Source: Longimicrobium sp.
GTDB taxonomy: Bacteria; Gemmatimonadota; Gemmatimonadetes; Longimicrobiales; Longimicrobiaceae
Length of the DNA stretch: 57,677 bases
Reading direction: 5' to 3'
NCBI GenBank assembly: GCA_036389135.1
Contig: DASVQP010000008.1
Coordinates: 1 to 57,677, forward strand
The translations under genes and the position numbers were made by a program. Positions 47,974 to 57,011 of this stretch are shown here, piece after piece. Positions within the stretch are counted from its first letter, which is position 1; every line of letters begins with the position of its first letter. The notes beneath the pieces are model-generated. The model did not search any database. It had not been told where the DNA came from and saw only the letters and a list, made by a program, of their open reading frames with translations.

Positions 47974-49869
47974 CTACTCCACCTCCGACTCCAGGTACGT
48001 GTACCCCGCCAGCCCGTCCACGTAGTCCGCGATGAAGGCGTTGGCCTGCGCGCGGGGCAGCCGCGCGTTCGCCACCTTTTTCCGGAACGTCGCCACCAGG
48101 TCCTGCGCGTTGAACTGCACGTAGTTCAGCACCTCGGTCACCGTGTCGCCGTGGACGAGGTCGCCGATCTCGTAGCCGCCCTCGGCCAGGCGGATGTGCA
48201 CGGCGTTGGTGTCGCCGAACAGGTTGTGCAGGTCGCCCAGGATCTCCTGGTACGCGCCCGTCAAAAAAATCCCCAGGATGTACGGCTCGTCCGGATGGAA
48301 GGTGTGCAGCTCCAACGACGGCTTGGCCTTACGCCAACCCACGAAGCTGTCGATCTTGCCGTCCGAGTCGCAGGTCACGTCCTGCAGCGTGCCGCGCCGC
48401 GTGGGCTCCTCCCCCAGCCGGTGGATCGGCATGATGGGGAAGAGCTGGTCGATCGCCCACGAGTCCGGGAGCGACTGGAAGAGCGAGAAGTTGCAGAAGT
48501 AGCGGTCGATCAGCACCGACTCCAGCTCGGGGAGGATGTCCTCGTACTCCTCCGGGTCCTTGCGCGCCTCGTCCGCCACGCGATTCATGATGGCGAGCCA
48601 GTAGCGCTCCGCCGAGGCGCGCTCCCGCAGCGAAAGCGAGCCGCTGTTGAAGAACAGCTGCATCTGCTGCTTGGCGAAGGAGGTGTCGTGGTACACCTCG
48701 CGGGTGTTGCGCACGCCCACCTCCTTGAGGGTCGCCGCCAGCTCCTGCACCAGCGCGTGCGCATCCTCGTCCACCGGCTCCGGCTCGCCGGCCACCTGCG
48801 TCTCCAGGTCCACCACGTTGATCAGCAGCAGGGCATGGTGCGCCGTGAGGGCGCGCCCGCTCTCGCTGATCACGTGCGGCATGGGGATCTCGTTCTCGCG
48901 GCACGCCTCCGCCAGGCCGTAGATGATGTCGTTGGCGTACTCCTGCACGCTGTAGTTGACGCTGGCCGACGAGGTGGAGCGCGACCCGTCGTAGTCCACC
49001 CCCAGCCCGCCGCCCACGTCCACGTACTCGATCCCCACGCCGATGGTGCGCAGCTCCACGTAGAAGCGCGCCACCTCGGCCATCCCCAGCTTGATGTTGC
49101 GGATGTCCGGGATCTGCGAGCCCAGGTGGAAGTGGATCAGCTTGAGCGTGTCCAGCTTCCCCGCCGCCTCCAGCTTGTCCAGCACGCGCACCACCTGCGA
49201 CGCGTTCAGCCCGAACTTGCTCTTCTCCCCCGCAGTCTCGCTCCAGCGCCCGGAGCCGGTGGTGGTGAGCTTGATGCGCACCCCCAGCGTAGGCACCACG
49301 CCGATCTCGTCGGCCACGCGCAGGAGCGTCTCCACCTCGCTCAGCTTCTCGATGACGATGAGCACCTTGTGCCCCAGCTTCTGGCCCATCATGGCCAGGC
49401 GCATGAACTCCTCGTCCTTGTACCCGTTGCACACGATCAGGTGGTCCGCGCGCTCGGTGAGGGCGAGCACGGCCTGCAGCTCGGGCTTGCTCCCCACCTC
49501 CAGCCCCACCCCGTGCGCCTGCCCGAACGCCACGATCTCTTCCACCACGTGGCGCTGCTGGTTCACCTTGATGGGGTACACGGTGGTGTAGCCACCCTCG
49601 TAGTCGAACTCCTTGATGGCGTGCTGAAAGCGGTCCGTCAGCGTCTCGATGCGGGTGCGCAGGATGTCGGAGAATCGCAGGAGGAGCGGAAGGCGCACCC
49701 CCTGCGCCTCCATGTCCATGGCGATCTCGAAGAGGTCGAGCTCGCGCGAATCCTCGCGGGTGGGGCGCACGGCGACGTGCCCCTTGTCGTTGATCTCGAA
49801 GTAGCCGACCCCCCACCCCTCCACGTTGTAGAGCTCGCGGGAGTCTTCGATCGTCCAGTCGGTAGCCAG
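47974..49869 (-). CDS. speA: Biosynthetic arginine decarboxylase, probable CTG start
   Basis: PLP and Mg2+-dependent decarboxylation of arginine to agmatine, first step of putrescine synthesis. 631 residues with this start, the usual length. N-terminus TDWTIEDSRELYNVEGWGVGYF matches family starts. PLP Lys in TVYPIKVNQQ; GSKPELQAVLAL, KLIHFHLGSQIPDI, YVDVGGGLGVDYDGS and the ISESGRALTAHHALL region are typical. No ATG, GTG or TTG lies between the conserved start and the GTG at 50088 (which would overlap the divergent gene), but a CTG at 49867-49869 has GGAGG 5 bases before it. Confidence 0.9.
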   Translation of the reverse strand: MATDWTIEDSRELYNVEGWGVGYFEINDKGHVAVRPTREDSRELDLFEIAMDMEAQGVRLPLLLRFSDILRTRIETLTDRFQHAIKEFDYEGGYTTVYPIKVNQQRHVVEEIVAFGQAHGVGLEVGSKPELQAVLALTERADHLIVCNGYKDEEFMRLAMMGQKLGHKVLIVIEKLSEVETLLRVADEIGVVPTLGVRIKLTTTGSGRWSETAGEKSKFGLNASQVVRVLDKLEAAGKLDTLKLIHFHLGSQIPDIRNIKLGMAEVARFYVELRTIGVGIEYVDVGGGLGVDYDGSRSTSSASVNYSVQEYANDIIYGLAEACRENEIPMPHVISESGRALTAHHALLLINVVDLETQVAGEPEPVDEDAHALVQELAATLKEVGVRNTREVYHDTSFAKQQMQLFFNSGSLSLRERASAERYWLAIMNRVADEARKDPEEYEDILPELESVLIDRYFCNFSLFQSLPDSWAIDQLFPIMPIHRLGEEPTRRGTLQDVTCDSDGKIDSFVGWRKAKPSLELHTFHPDEPYILGIFLTGAYQEILGDLHNLFGDTNAVHIRLAEGGYEIGDLVHGDTVTEVLNYVQFNAQDLVATFRKKVANARLPRAQANAFIADYVDGLAGYTYLESEVE

Positions 49870-50075
49870 TGCGGCCTCCGGGGTTGGGAGCGTTGCGGTT
49901 GTGCGTTGCGGGGGCGCAATTTGGACCCTCTGGCCCCGGAGCGAAAGACCCCGCCCCCGGCTTGTCCGCCGCGGGGGGCCTCCGCTACCTTCCGCCGTCC
50001 GGCCCCGCGCCGCGCGGACGCCCGCGTTCGCACAGCCCGAGCGGCCCTCCGTACCCCAGCCGAGATCGTTCTCCC

Positions 50076-51176
50076 ATGTACCGCGCACCGGACTTCTCGC
50101 AGCCGCGCTTCCAGTCCGCGCCCGAAGCACGCTTCGCCCCCGCGCCCGCCGACGGCGTCCTTCCGGAAGGCTTCTTCTCCACCACCAACCTCCCCACCTA
50201 CGTGCACACCGGTGGGGAGTGGCGGCTCCCGCGCGACCCGCGCATGGACGCGGCGCTGGTGCTGGACCCGGACGGCGTGCCGCGGGTGCTGGAGGGGCGC
50301 TACGTGCGCGCCGGCCAGAAGGTGGCTATGGGGATGGCCGAGGACGGCTCGCAGGGGATCTTCGTGCACGTGGCGGGGCTGATGGGCGACCCGGACCAGG
50401 GCCCCGAAGGCGAGTTCAAGTTCATGTCGAGCGAGGTGTCGCGCGAGAAGCCGACCGACTACGGGGAGATGGCGCGCATCCTGGTGGAGGAGAAGGAGCG
50501 CGGCGGCTGCTTCGTGTGGGTGGTGGGCCCCGCCGTGCTGCACTCCCGCGGGCGCGACACGCTGGCCTGGTTCATCCGCAACGGCTACGTGGGAGTGATG
50601 TTCGGGGGCAACGCGGTGGCGGTGCACGACATCGAGTCCGCCACCATGGGCACCACGCTGGGGATGAACTCGCGCGGCCTCCCCATGCTGGGCGGGCACG
50701 GCTTCCACATGCGCGCCATCAACCGCGTGCGGGCGGCCGGCTCCATTCGCGCGGCGGTGGAGCAGGGGGTGGTGAAGGAGGGGATCATGCACGCGCTGGT
50801 GACCTCCGGCGTCCCCTTCGTCCTCGCCGGCTCCATCCGCGACGACGGCCCCCTCCCGGACACCCTGACCGACGCCATCGTCTGCCAGGAGACGATGAAG
50901 GAGCACACCCGCCGCGCCACCGGCGTCATCATGATCGCCACCGCGCTGCACTCCATCGCCACCGGCAACATGCTGCCGTCGTACGCGTGGAACGAGGAGA
51001 CGGGCGAAGTGCGGCCGATTACCACCATCTGCGTGGACTCGTCGGAGTTCGTGGTTTCCAAGCTCAAGGACCGCGGCACCCACCAGGCGTTCGGCGTCAT
51101 CACCAACGCGCAGGACTTCCTCCACGTGCTGCGCCACTACGTGGAGATCGAGGTCGCCTCGCGGCAGCTCGCCTGA
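50076..51176 (+). CDS. TIGR00300-type protein, candidate ornithine cyclodeaminase
   Basis: A 366-residue cytoplasmic protein matching the TIGR00300/LOR-SDH-like pattern (archaeal-type ornithine cyclodeaminase and the C-terminal part of cyanobacterial AgrE). Visible stretches: VGPAVLHSRGRDTLAWFIRNGYVGVMFGGNAVAVHDIES, TTLGMNSRGLPMLGGHGFHMRAINR, VPFVLAGSIRDDGPLPDTLTDAIVCQE and a Gly-rich nucleotide-binding part. If so it converts ornithine to proline and ammonia. The assignment rests on recalled family features, without a search. It is divergent from speA and next to fur and speB. Confidence 0.65.
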   Translation: MYRAPDFSQPRFQSAPEARFAPAPADGVLPEGFFSTTNLPTYVHTGGEWRLPRDPRMDAALVLDPDGVPRVLEGRYVRAGQKVAMGMAEDGSQGIFVHVAGLMGDPDQGPEGEFKFMSSEVSREKPTDYGEMARILVEEKERGGCFVWVVGPAVLHSRGRDTLAWFIRNGYVGVMFGGNAVAVHDIESATMGTTLGMNSRGLPMLGGHGFHMRAINRVRAAGSIRAAVEQGVVKEGIMHALVTSGVPFVLAGSIRDDGPLPDTLTDAIVCQETMKEHTRRATGVIMIATALHSIATGNMLPSYAWNEETGEVRPITTICVDSSEFVVSKLKDRGTHQAFGVITNAQDFLHVLRHYVEIEVASRQLA

Positions 51177-51187
51177 CCCGCGCGGCC

Positions 51188-51598
51188 TTGCTTCCGCCCA
51201 ACCCCCACCTCGCCGCCGCCCTGGCCGCCGCGGCGGAGCAGACGCCGCCCGAACAGGTGGACCAGGTGTGGATCTTCCCGCCGCGCCCCCTCGGCGCGCG
51301 GGAGAGCGGGCTGGCCGTCCTCGCCCTCTTTGCCGAGGCCGACGCGCGGGGGCAGCGCCGCACCCTGCACACGCTCACGTACGAGGCCGAGGCGCTCAAG
51401 GGCGGCAAGACGCGCCGCGTGGACACGCGCCAGGAAGAGGGCACCGTTCCCGCGGACCGGCTGGACCGCATCGTGGACGGGATGGTGCGCCGGCTGGGCG
51501 GCGGCACCGAGACCCCCGAGGTGCGCGACGTGGGCGGCGACCCCGCGGACTGGACTCGTCTCCTGGCCGAGCTCGCCGGGATGCTTGACCCCCGCTAA
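51188..51598 (+). CDS. Small conserved-looking protein of unknown function
   Basis: A 136-residue reading frame directly after the TIGR00300 gene. N-terminus LLPPNPHLAAALAAAAEQTPPEQVDQVWIFPPR, then two strand-helix units and an acidic end. No known family. TTG 51188 is the nearest standard start; a CTG at 51173 would overlap the previous stop (CTGA). No good Shine-Dalgarno is seen for either. Probably co-transcribed with the gene before it. Confidence 0.6.
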   Translation: MLPPNPHLAAALAAAAEQTPPEQVDQVWIFPPRPLGARESGLAVLALFAEADARGQRRTLHTLTYEAEALKGGKTRRVDTRQEEGTVPADRLDRIVDGMVRRLGGGTETPEVRDVGGDPADWTRLLAELAGMLDPR

Positions 51599-51599
51599 C

Positions 51600-51618
51600 A
51601 AGAATGATTATCGTTGGG
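51600..51618. promoter_or_regulatory. Fur-box-like site upstream of the Fur gene
   Basis: AAGAATGATTATCGTTGGG; its complement matches the 19-base Fur consensus at 12 of 19 positions including the central ATAATCATT. Lies 40 bases before the Fur ATG, so autoregulation is likely. Confidence 0.55.
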
Positions 51619-51658
51619 GTGCCGTGAAGTCGGCGAGCTTTCCCGCAAGGAGCCCAGC

Positions 51659-52168
51659 ATGTCGGTAGCGACCTTCGATTCTCCCCCCGTGGCCTCGCCG
51701 TACCTCCACCTCTTCCGGCGCTACCTGAAGCAGCAGGGGCTCCCGGTTACGCAGCAGCGCGAGGTGGTGGCGGACGTGGTGTTCAGCACCACCGAGCACC
51801 TCTCGGTCGAGGAGATCGAGGCGCGCCTCAGGGAGCGGGGCGAGCGGATCGGCAAGGCCACCATCTACCGCACCATGGAGATCCTGGTGCGGAGCGGCCT
51901 GGTGGAGGACCACGACTTCGGCGACGGCTTCAAGCGCTACGAGCACCTCTTCGGCGGGCAGCCGGTGCACGACCACCTGGTGTGCACCCACTGCCGAAAG
52001 GTGACGGAGTTCCGCAGCCCGGAGCTGCTGCGCATCAAGGACGCGGTCTCGCGCGAGCACGGCTTCGCCCCCACCCGCCACCGCCTGGAGATCCACGGCC
52101 TCTGCGCCGAGTGCCAGGAGCAGGGCGTCACCGTGGCCTACAACGGGCTCACCTGCCCGGCGTGGTAG
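51659..52168 (+). CDS. Fur family transcriptional regulator
   Basis: A 169-residue metal-responsive repressor. Winged helix-turn-helix: LPVTQQREVVADVVFSTTEHLSVEEIEARLRERGERIGKATIYRTMEILVRSGLV, with the recognition-helix ATIYRT motif. C-terminal dimer domain with HDHLVCTHCRKV and CAEC, two Cys pairs for a structural zinc. AAGGAG lies 6 bases before the ATG. Ferric uptake repressor or PerR/Zur-type cannot be told; the Fur-box-like site upstream points to Fur. Confidence 0.92.
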   Translation: MSVATFDSPPVASPYLHLFRRYLKQQGLPVTQQREVVADVVFSTTEHLSVEEIEARLRERGERIGKATIYRTMEILVRSGLVEDHDFGDGFKRYEHLFGGQPVHDHLVCTHCRKVTEFRSPELLRIKDAVSREHGFAPTRHRLEIHGLCAECQEQGVTVAYNGLTCPAW

Positions 52169-52215
52169 CCTGACGGAAGTGCGGAGGCGCGGAGACGCGG
52201 GGAGGGAACGGAAGA

Positions 52216-52245
52216 GGGGAGGCTGCGGCGGGACGCGGCCTCCCC
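52216..52245 (+). terminator. Possible terminator hairpin after the Fur gene
   Basis: GGGGAGGCTGCG and CGCGGCCTCCCC pair with one offset (GGGGAGGC/GCCTCCCC exact). No U-tract. Forty-eight bases past the stop. Confidence 0.4.
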
Positions 52246-52325
52246 TCCGTGCCGTTGACGCACGGGGGCGCACCCGTTCTTTTGCGCCCGCCCACATCCC
52301 ATCGAACCCGAGCGCCGGACCCGAT

Positions 52326-53258
52326 ATGAGCAACGACCTCCCCGAATCGCTGAAGGACCTTCCCTGGGAGCTGCCCCGCAACTTCCTGGGCCTTGAAGGC
52401 GATGCCGCCGGGTGGGAGAACGCGGGCGTGGTAATCCTGCCGATCCCGTACGAGTCCACCGTGTCGTACCAGGGCGGCACCAAGCTGGGCCCCGCCGCCA
52501 TCCTGGAGGCGTCGCGCTACATCGAGCTGTACGACCAGGAGCTGGACGGCGAGCCCGGCCCGGCAGTCGGCGTCTGCACGCTCCCCGCGATCCACCTCAG
52601 CTCCGCCGGCCCCGAGGCGGCCGTGCGCGAGCTGCGCGAGGCGTACGACACCATCCTCGCGGCCGCCGGTGACCGGCTGGTGATCGGGCTGGGAGGCGAG
52701 CACTCGATCTCCAGCGCCCCGGTGCTCGCCAACGCCGCGCGACTCCAGGGCCGCCGCCTCTCCGTCCTCCAGTTCGACGCGCACGGCGATCTGCGCATGG
52801 AGTACGAGGGCTCACCCTACTCGCACGCGGCCGTGATGGCCCGCTGCATCGACGACGCGGACCTGGTGCAGGTCGGCATCCGCGCCATCACCTCCGAGGA
52901 GCGGGCGCTGATGCGCGAGCGTGCCCCCGCCATCACCACGATCTTCGCCGAGGAGATGTGGGACAACGAGGAGTGGATCGGCCGCGCCATGGACGCGCTG
53001 GGCGACGACGTCTACATCACCTTCGACGTGGACTACTTCGACCCCTCGCTGATGCCCGCCACCGGCACCCCCGAGCCCGGCGGGATGACCTGGTACCCCA
53101 CCATGAAGCTCCTCCGCCGCGTCTTCACCGAGAAGAACGTCGTGGGCGCGGACGTGGTGGAGCTGGCCCCCATCGGCGGCAACGCGGCGCCGGACTTCGT
53201 GGCCGCCAAGCTGGTGTACAAGATGATCGCGTACTACGGGCTGAGGGCGCGGGGTTGA
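52326..53258 (+). CDS. speB: Agmatinase
   Basis: Hydrolyses agmatine to putrescine and urea, with two Mn2+. 310 residues, usual for the family. Ureohydrolase metal motifs: LGGEHSIS (His), LQFDAHGDLR (Asp, His, Asp) and ITFDVDYFDPSLMPATGTPEPGG (Asp, Asp, plus the catalytic Glu). Substrate-binding region VSYQGGTKLGPAAILEASRY. It lies near speA (arginine to agmatine), so the two give putrescine from arginine. ATG 52326; own promoter uncertain. Confidence 0.94.
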   Translation: MSNDLPESLKDLPWELPRNFLGLEGDAAGWENAGVVILPIPYESTVSYQGGTKLGPAAILEASRYIELYDQELDGEPGPAVGVCTLPAIHLSSAGPEAAVRELREAYDTILAAAGDRLVIGLGGEHSISSAPVLANAARLQGRRLSVLQFDAHGDLRMEYEGSPYSHAAVMARCIDDADLVQVGIRAITSEERALMRERAPAITTIFAEEMWDNEEWIGRAMDALGDDVYITFDVDYFDPSLMPATGTPEPGGMTWYPTMKLLRRVFTEKNVVGADVVELAPIGGNAAPDFVAAKLVYKMIAYYGLRARG

Positions 53259-53370
53259 GGGCCCAGCCCTCACCCCCCCCCCGGCCCCCCTCTCCCAAAC
53301 TGCTGGGCGAGGGGGGAGATCGCCGCCATCCTCGCGGTGCCTCCGCATCCGGAAACGCATCGATCCGTAG

Positions 53371-53390
53371 GGGCGCGATTCATCGCGCCC
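53371..53390 (-). repeat. Single TGAA hairpin with CCTAC tail, copy 9
   Basis: Stem GGGCGCGA around TGAA, tail CCTACGGATCG, minus strand. Confidence 0.8.
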
Positions 53391-53427
53391 ACCCTCCGCC
53401 TGCTCGATCCCTGCTCTACGCACAGAT

Positions 53428-53456
53428 CCGTAGGGGCAGACCCACGTGTCTGCCCG
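53428..53456 (-). repeat. CTAC-type hairpin, copy 4
   Basis: Plus strand CCGTAGGGGCAGACCCACGT then GTCTGCCC; the stem base change A/T is compensated (CAGAC/GTCTG). Confidence 0.6.
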
Positions 53457-53497
53457 CCCTCGCCCCCACCGCGACCCACGCCGGTCGCACCCAAACC

Positions 53498-53530
53498 CGT
53501 AGGGGCCGCCCCGCGTGGCTGCCCGTGCCA
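53498..53530 (-). repeat. CTAC-type hairpin, copy 5
   Basis: Plus strand CCGTAGGGGCCGCCCCGCGT then GGCTGCCCGTGCC, as copy 3. Confidence 0.6.
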
Positions 53531-53575
53531 TCCCCCGCGCCGCCCCAAGCCACCGCGCACCGATGCACGCCCAAC

Positions 53576-53633
53576 GCCCCTCCCCCGCAGTTTGGGGGAG
53601 GGGCAGCGAGGTGACGAGCGGGGAGAGGGCCCC
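53576..53633 (-). repeat. Terminator-like repeat module abutting the MarR gene stop, copy 2
   Basis: GCCCCTCCCCC and GGGGGAGGGGC around GCAGTTT; tail CGAGGTGACGAGCGGGGAGA then GGGCCCCC. The stop codon begins directly after it. Confidence 0.75.
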
Positions 53634-54095
53634 CTACTCCATCTCCTCGATCCGCTCGATCACCCGATCCATCGTCGCCACGGCCGCACGCAGATCCTCC
53701 GCGCCGATGTCCGCGGTCACGCGGTGCGTCCAGGCGTACTGGCGCGGGCGGATGACCTCGATGGCGGCCCAACCCGCGGCGGTGGGGCGCAGCAGCTTGG
53801 CGCGGCGGTGGGCGGGGTTGTCGACGTACTCGGTGATCCCCGCCTCCACCAGCGCGTCGGCCAGGCGCTGCACGCTCTGCCGGGTGAGGCCCATCACGCG
53901 CGCGATCCCGGACACGGTGCGCGGCTGCTGGAGAACGGCGCCCAGAACCTGCCACCGCGCCGGCGTCAGCCCCGTGGGCCGCGCGATCTCCTCCGCTTCG
54001 GAGAGAAAGAGCCCGTTCAGGCGGAAGACGCGCAGGAGCAGCTCCGTCAGCGCGTCGCCCGCCGCCGAACGGACCAGGCGCGGAGCCTCGCTCAC
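53634..54095 (-). CDS. MarR family transcriptional regulator
   Basis: A 153-residue winged-helix regulator. Dimerisation helix LTELLLRVFRLNGLFLSEAE, wHTH core LTPARWQVLGAVLQQPRTVSGIARVMGLTRQSVQRLADALVEAGITEYVDNPAHRRAKLLRPT with the DNA-recognition helix TRQSVQRLA, and wing residues NPAHRRAK. GTG start overlaps the PfpI-type gene stop by 4 bases. Two matching palindromes in the upstream promoter are candidates for its operators, which would make this a self-regulated operon. Confidence 0.92.
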   Translation of the reverse strand: MSEAPRLVRSAAGDALTELLLRVFRLNGLFLSEAEEIARPTGLTPARWQVLGAVLQQPRTVSGIARVMGLTRQSVQRLADALVEAGITEYVDNPAHRRAKLLRPTAAGWAAIEVIRPRQYAWTHRVTADIGAEDLRAAVATMDRVIERIEEME

Positions 54096-54718
54096 GCTTC
54101 GCCGCCCCCCTCCAGGGCGTAGAACGCGGACGCGTCGCCGGTGCTGTACAGCCGGTACCACGCATCCAGCACGGGCGGCGCGTACAGCTCCAGCCGCTCG
54201 AAGATCAGCCGGGCGAAGTCCAGCGGCGCGGTGCCGCTCGCCGTGATCAGGTCGCCGTCGCGCAGGGCGGGGCCGCCGGCGTAGTGCGCCTGCCCCGCGT
54301 AGCCGGGCGCGGCGGCCAGGTACTCCGGCGCGTTGCTCGTGTGCGGCCGTGAGTCGAGGAGCCCGCACCGCGCGAGGCCCGACGTTGCGCCGCAGATGGC
54401 GGCCACCGGCACGCCCGCCTCCAGGAACTCGCGCGCCTTCTCAGCCGCCGGGGCGTGCTCCCCCCGGTCCCACGTCTCCGCGCCGGGAAGGATCAGCATC
54501 GCGCTCTCGCCCGGCGTCACCTCGTCCAGCGCGAAGTCGGGGAGGATCGTCACGCCGCCCATCGTCCGCACCGGGTCGCGGGTGGCGCCCACGGTGCGCA
54601 CCACATAGCGCCCGGGATTCGTCTGGTATGCCGGCTGGTTGATCCCGCTGACGGCGTATCCCGGCTCCCAATCCGCCATCGTGTCCAGCACGAACAGGTG
54701 CACGGTCTTCTGCTCCAT
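54092..54718 (-). CDS. DJ-1/PfpI family protein
   Basis: A 208-residue class I glutamine-amidotransferase-like protein. Core: VHLFVLDTMADWEPGYAVS with the family Asp/Glu pair, SAMLILPGAETWD and the nucleophile elbow VAAICGATSGLARCGLLD (Cys about 108). The His of the usual triad is expected near SNAPEYLA but the sequence there is not decisive. Family members act as chaperones, glyoxalases or proteases; the exact role is unknown. Strong GGAGG 5 bases before the ATG. First gene of a two-gene operon with the MarR regulator. Confidence 0.88.
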   Translation of the reverse strand: MEQKTVHLFVLDTMADWEPGYAVSGINQPAYQTNPGRYVVRTVGATRDPVRTMGGVTILPDFALDEVTPGESAMLILPGAETWDRGEHAPAAEKAREFLEAGVPVAAICGATSGLARCGLLDSRPHTSNAPEYLAAAPGYAGQAHYAGGPALRDGDLITASGTAPLDFARLIFERLELYAPPVLDAWYRLYSTGDASAFYALEGGGEA

Positions 54719-54747
54719 GAGATCCTCCGGTCGGGGCGCGAGTGGAT

Positions 54748-54767
54748 GATGACAGCATCCTGTCATC
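54748..54767. promoter_or_regulatory. Operator 1 of the PfpI-MarR operon (candidate)
   Basis: Perfect palindrome GATGACAG-CATC-CTGTCATC, located downstream of the -10 box in the 5' leader. Confidence 0.7.
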
Positions 54768-54776
54768 TGCGGAGGA

Positions 54777-54805
54777 ACGATAGGCGTTTGACAGTCTGCT
54801 GTCAA
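54777..54805 (-). promoter_or_regulatory. Sigma-70-type promoter of the PfpI-MarR operon
   Basis: TTGACA (54805-54800), 17-base spacer, TATCGT (54782-54777) on the minus strand; the -35 box is one arm of operator 2. Confidence 0.7.
54788..54805. promoter_or_regulatory. Operator 2 of the PfpI-MarR operon (candidate)
   Basis: Palindrome TTGACAG-TCTG-CTGTCAA overlapping the -35 box, same TGACAG-N4-CTGTCA core as operator 1, centres 39 bases apart. Confidence 0.7.
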
Positions 54806-54890
54806 CTCTCCCGTCGCCTCAGCCAGCAAACAGCTCCGGGGGTGGACCGCGGGAGGTAAACCCGTTATTTTACATGGCTGCACACCGAGG

Positions 54891-54925
54891 GCGGGCACCT
54901 CCCGTAAGAGGCGCCCGCTTTCGTT
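54891..54925 (+). terminator. Terminator-like hairpin in the typA leader
   Basis: GCGGGCACCTC and GAGGCGCCCGC pair with one mismatch, followed by TTTCGTTT. Lies about 50 bases before the typA ATG, so it may be an attenuator or end upstream transcription. Confidence 0.55.
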
Positions 54926-54972
54926 TGGTGAAACCTAGACTTCGATCGAGCCCGCACGGGACCGAGATACAT

Positions 54973-56799
<1,827 letters not shown>

Positions 56800-56818
56800 G
56801 CGGTTCCAGGCCGGTGGC

Positions 56819-56859
56819 GAGCGCGCCGTTCCCACACGGGAGCGGCGCGCTCTTCGTTT
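56819..56859 (+). terminator. Rho-independent terminator of typA
   Basis: GAGCGCGCCG and CGGCGCGCTC, 14-base loop with extra pairing (TTCCCA..GGGAG), then TTCGTTT. Twenty bases past the stop. Confidence 0.8.
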
Positions 56860-56923
56860 GTGGCGGAACGGCAGGAGAATGACGCGGTATTTGCGTATGC
56901 GGCGCGGAACGGTTATTCAAGGC

Positions 56924-56951
56924 TTGACAGGCCGGGGGCGCCGCTTACTTT
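56924..56951 (+). promoter_or_regulatory. Promoter of the acidic small protein gene
   Basis: TTGACA at 56924-56929, 16-base spacer, TACTTT. About 60 bases before the ATG. Confidence 0.55.
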
Positions 56952-57011
56952 CGTCGCGCGACGAGGACCGGTCGGCACCGGTCCGCGCCTCTCTTCCGTA
57001 TCCCGCCTACC

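Larger units (their letters stand above)
53259..53633. other. Repeat-filled stretch between convergent speB and marR-type gene
   Basis: No gene. Includes a Pro-codon-like C-run with CTCTCCCAAACTGCTGGGCG (53270-53320), a single TGAA hairpin (53371-53390), two CTAC-type hairpins (53428-53456, 53498-53530) and the terminator-like module (53576-53633). Confidence 0.7.

Noticed and set aside
49870-50130. N-terminal extension of speA to the ATG at 50130 or GTG at 50088
   Set aside because: It would overlap the divergent gene and adds a stretch without family similarity; the CTG with GGAGG is the better match.
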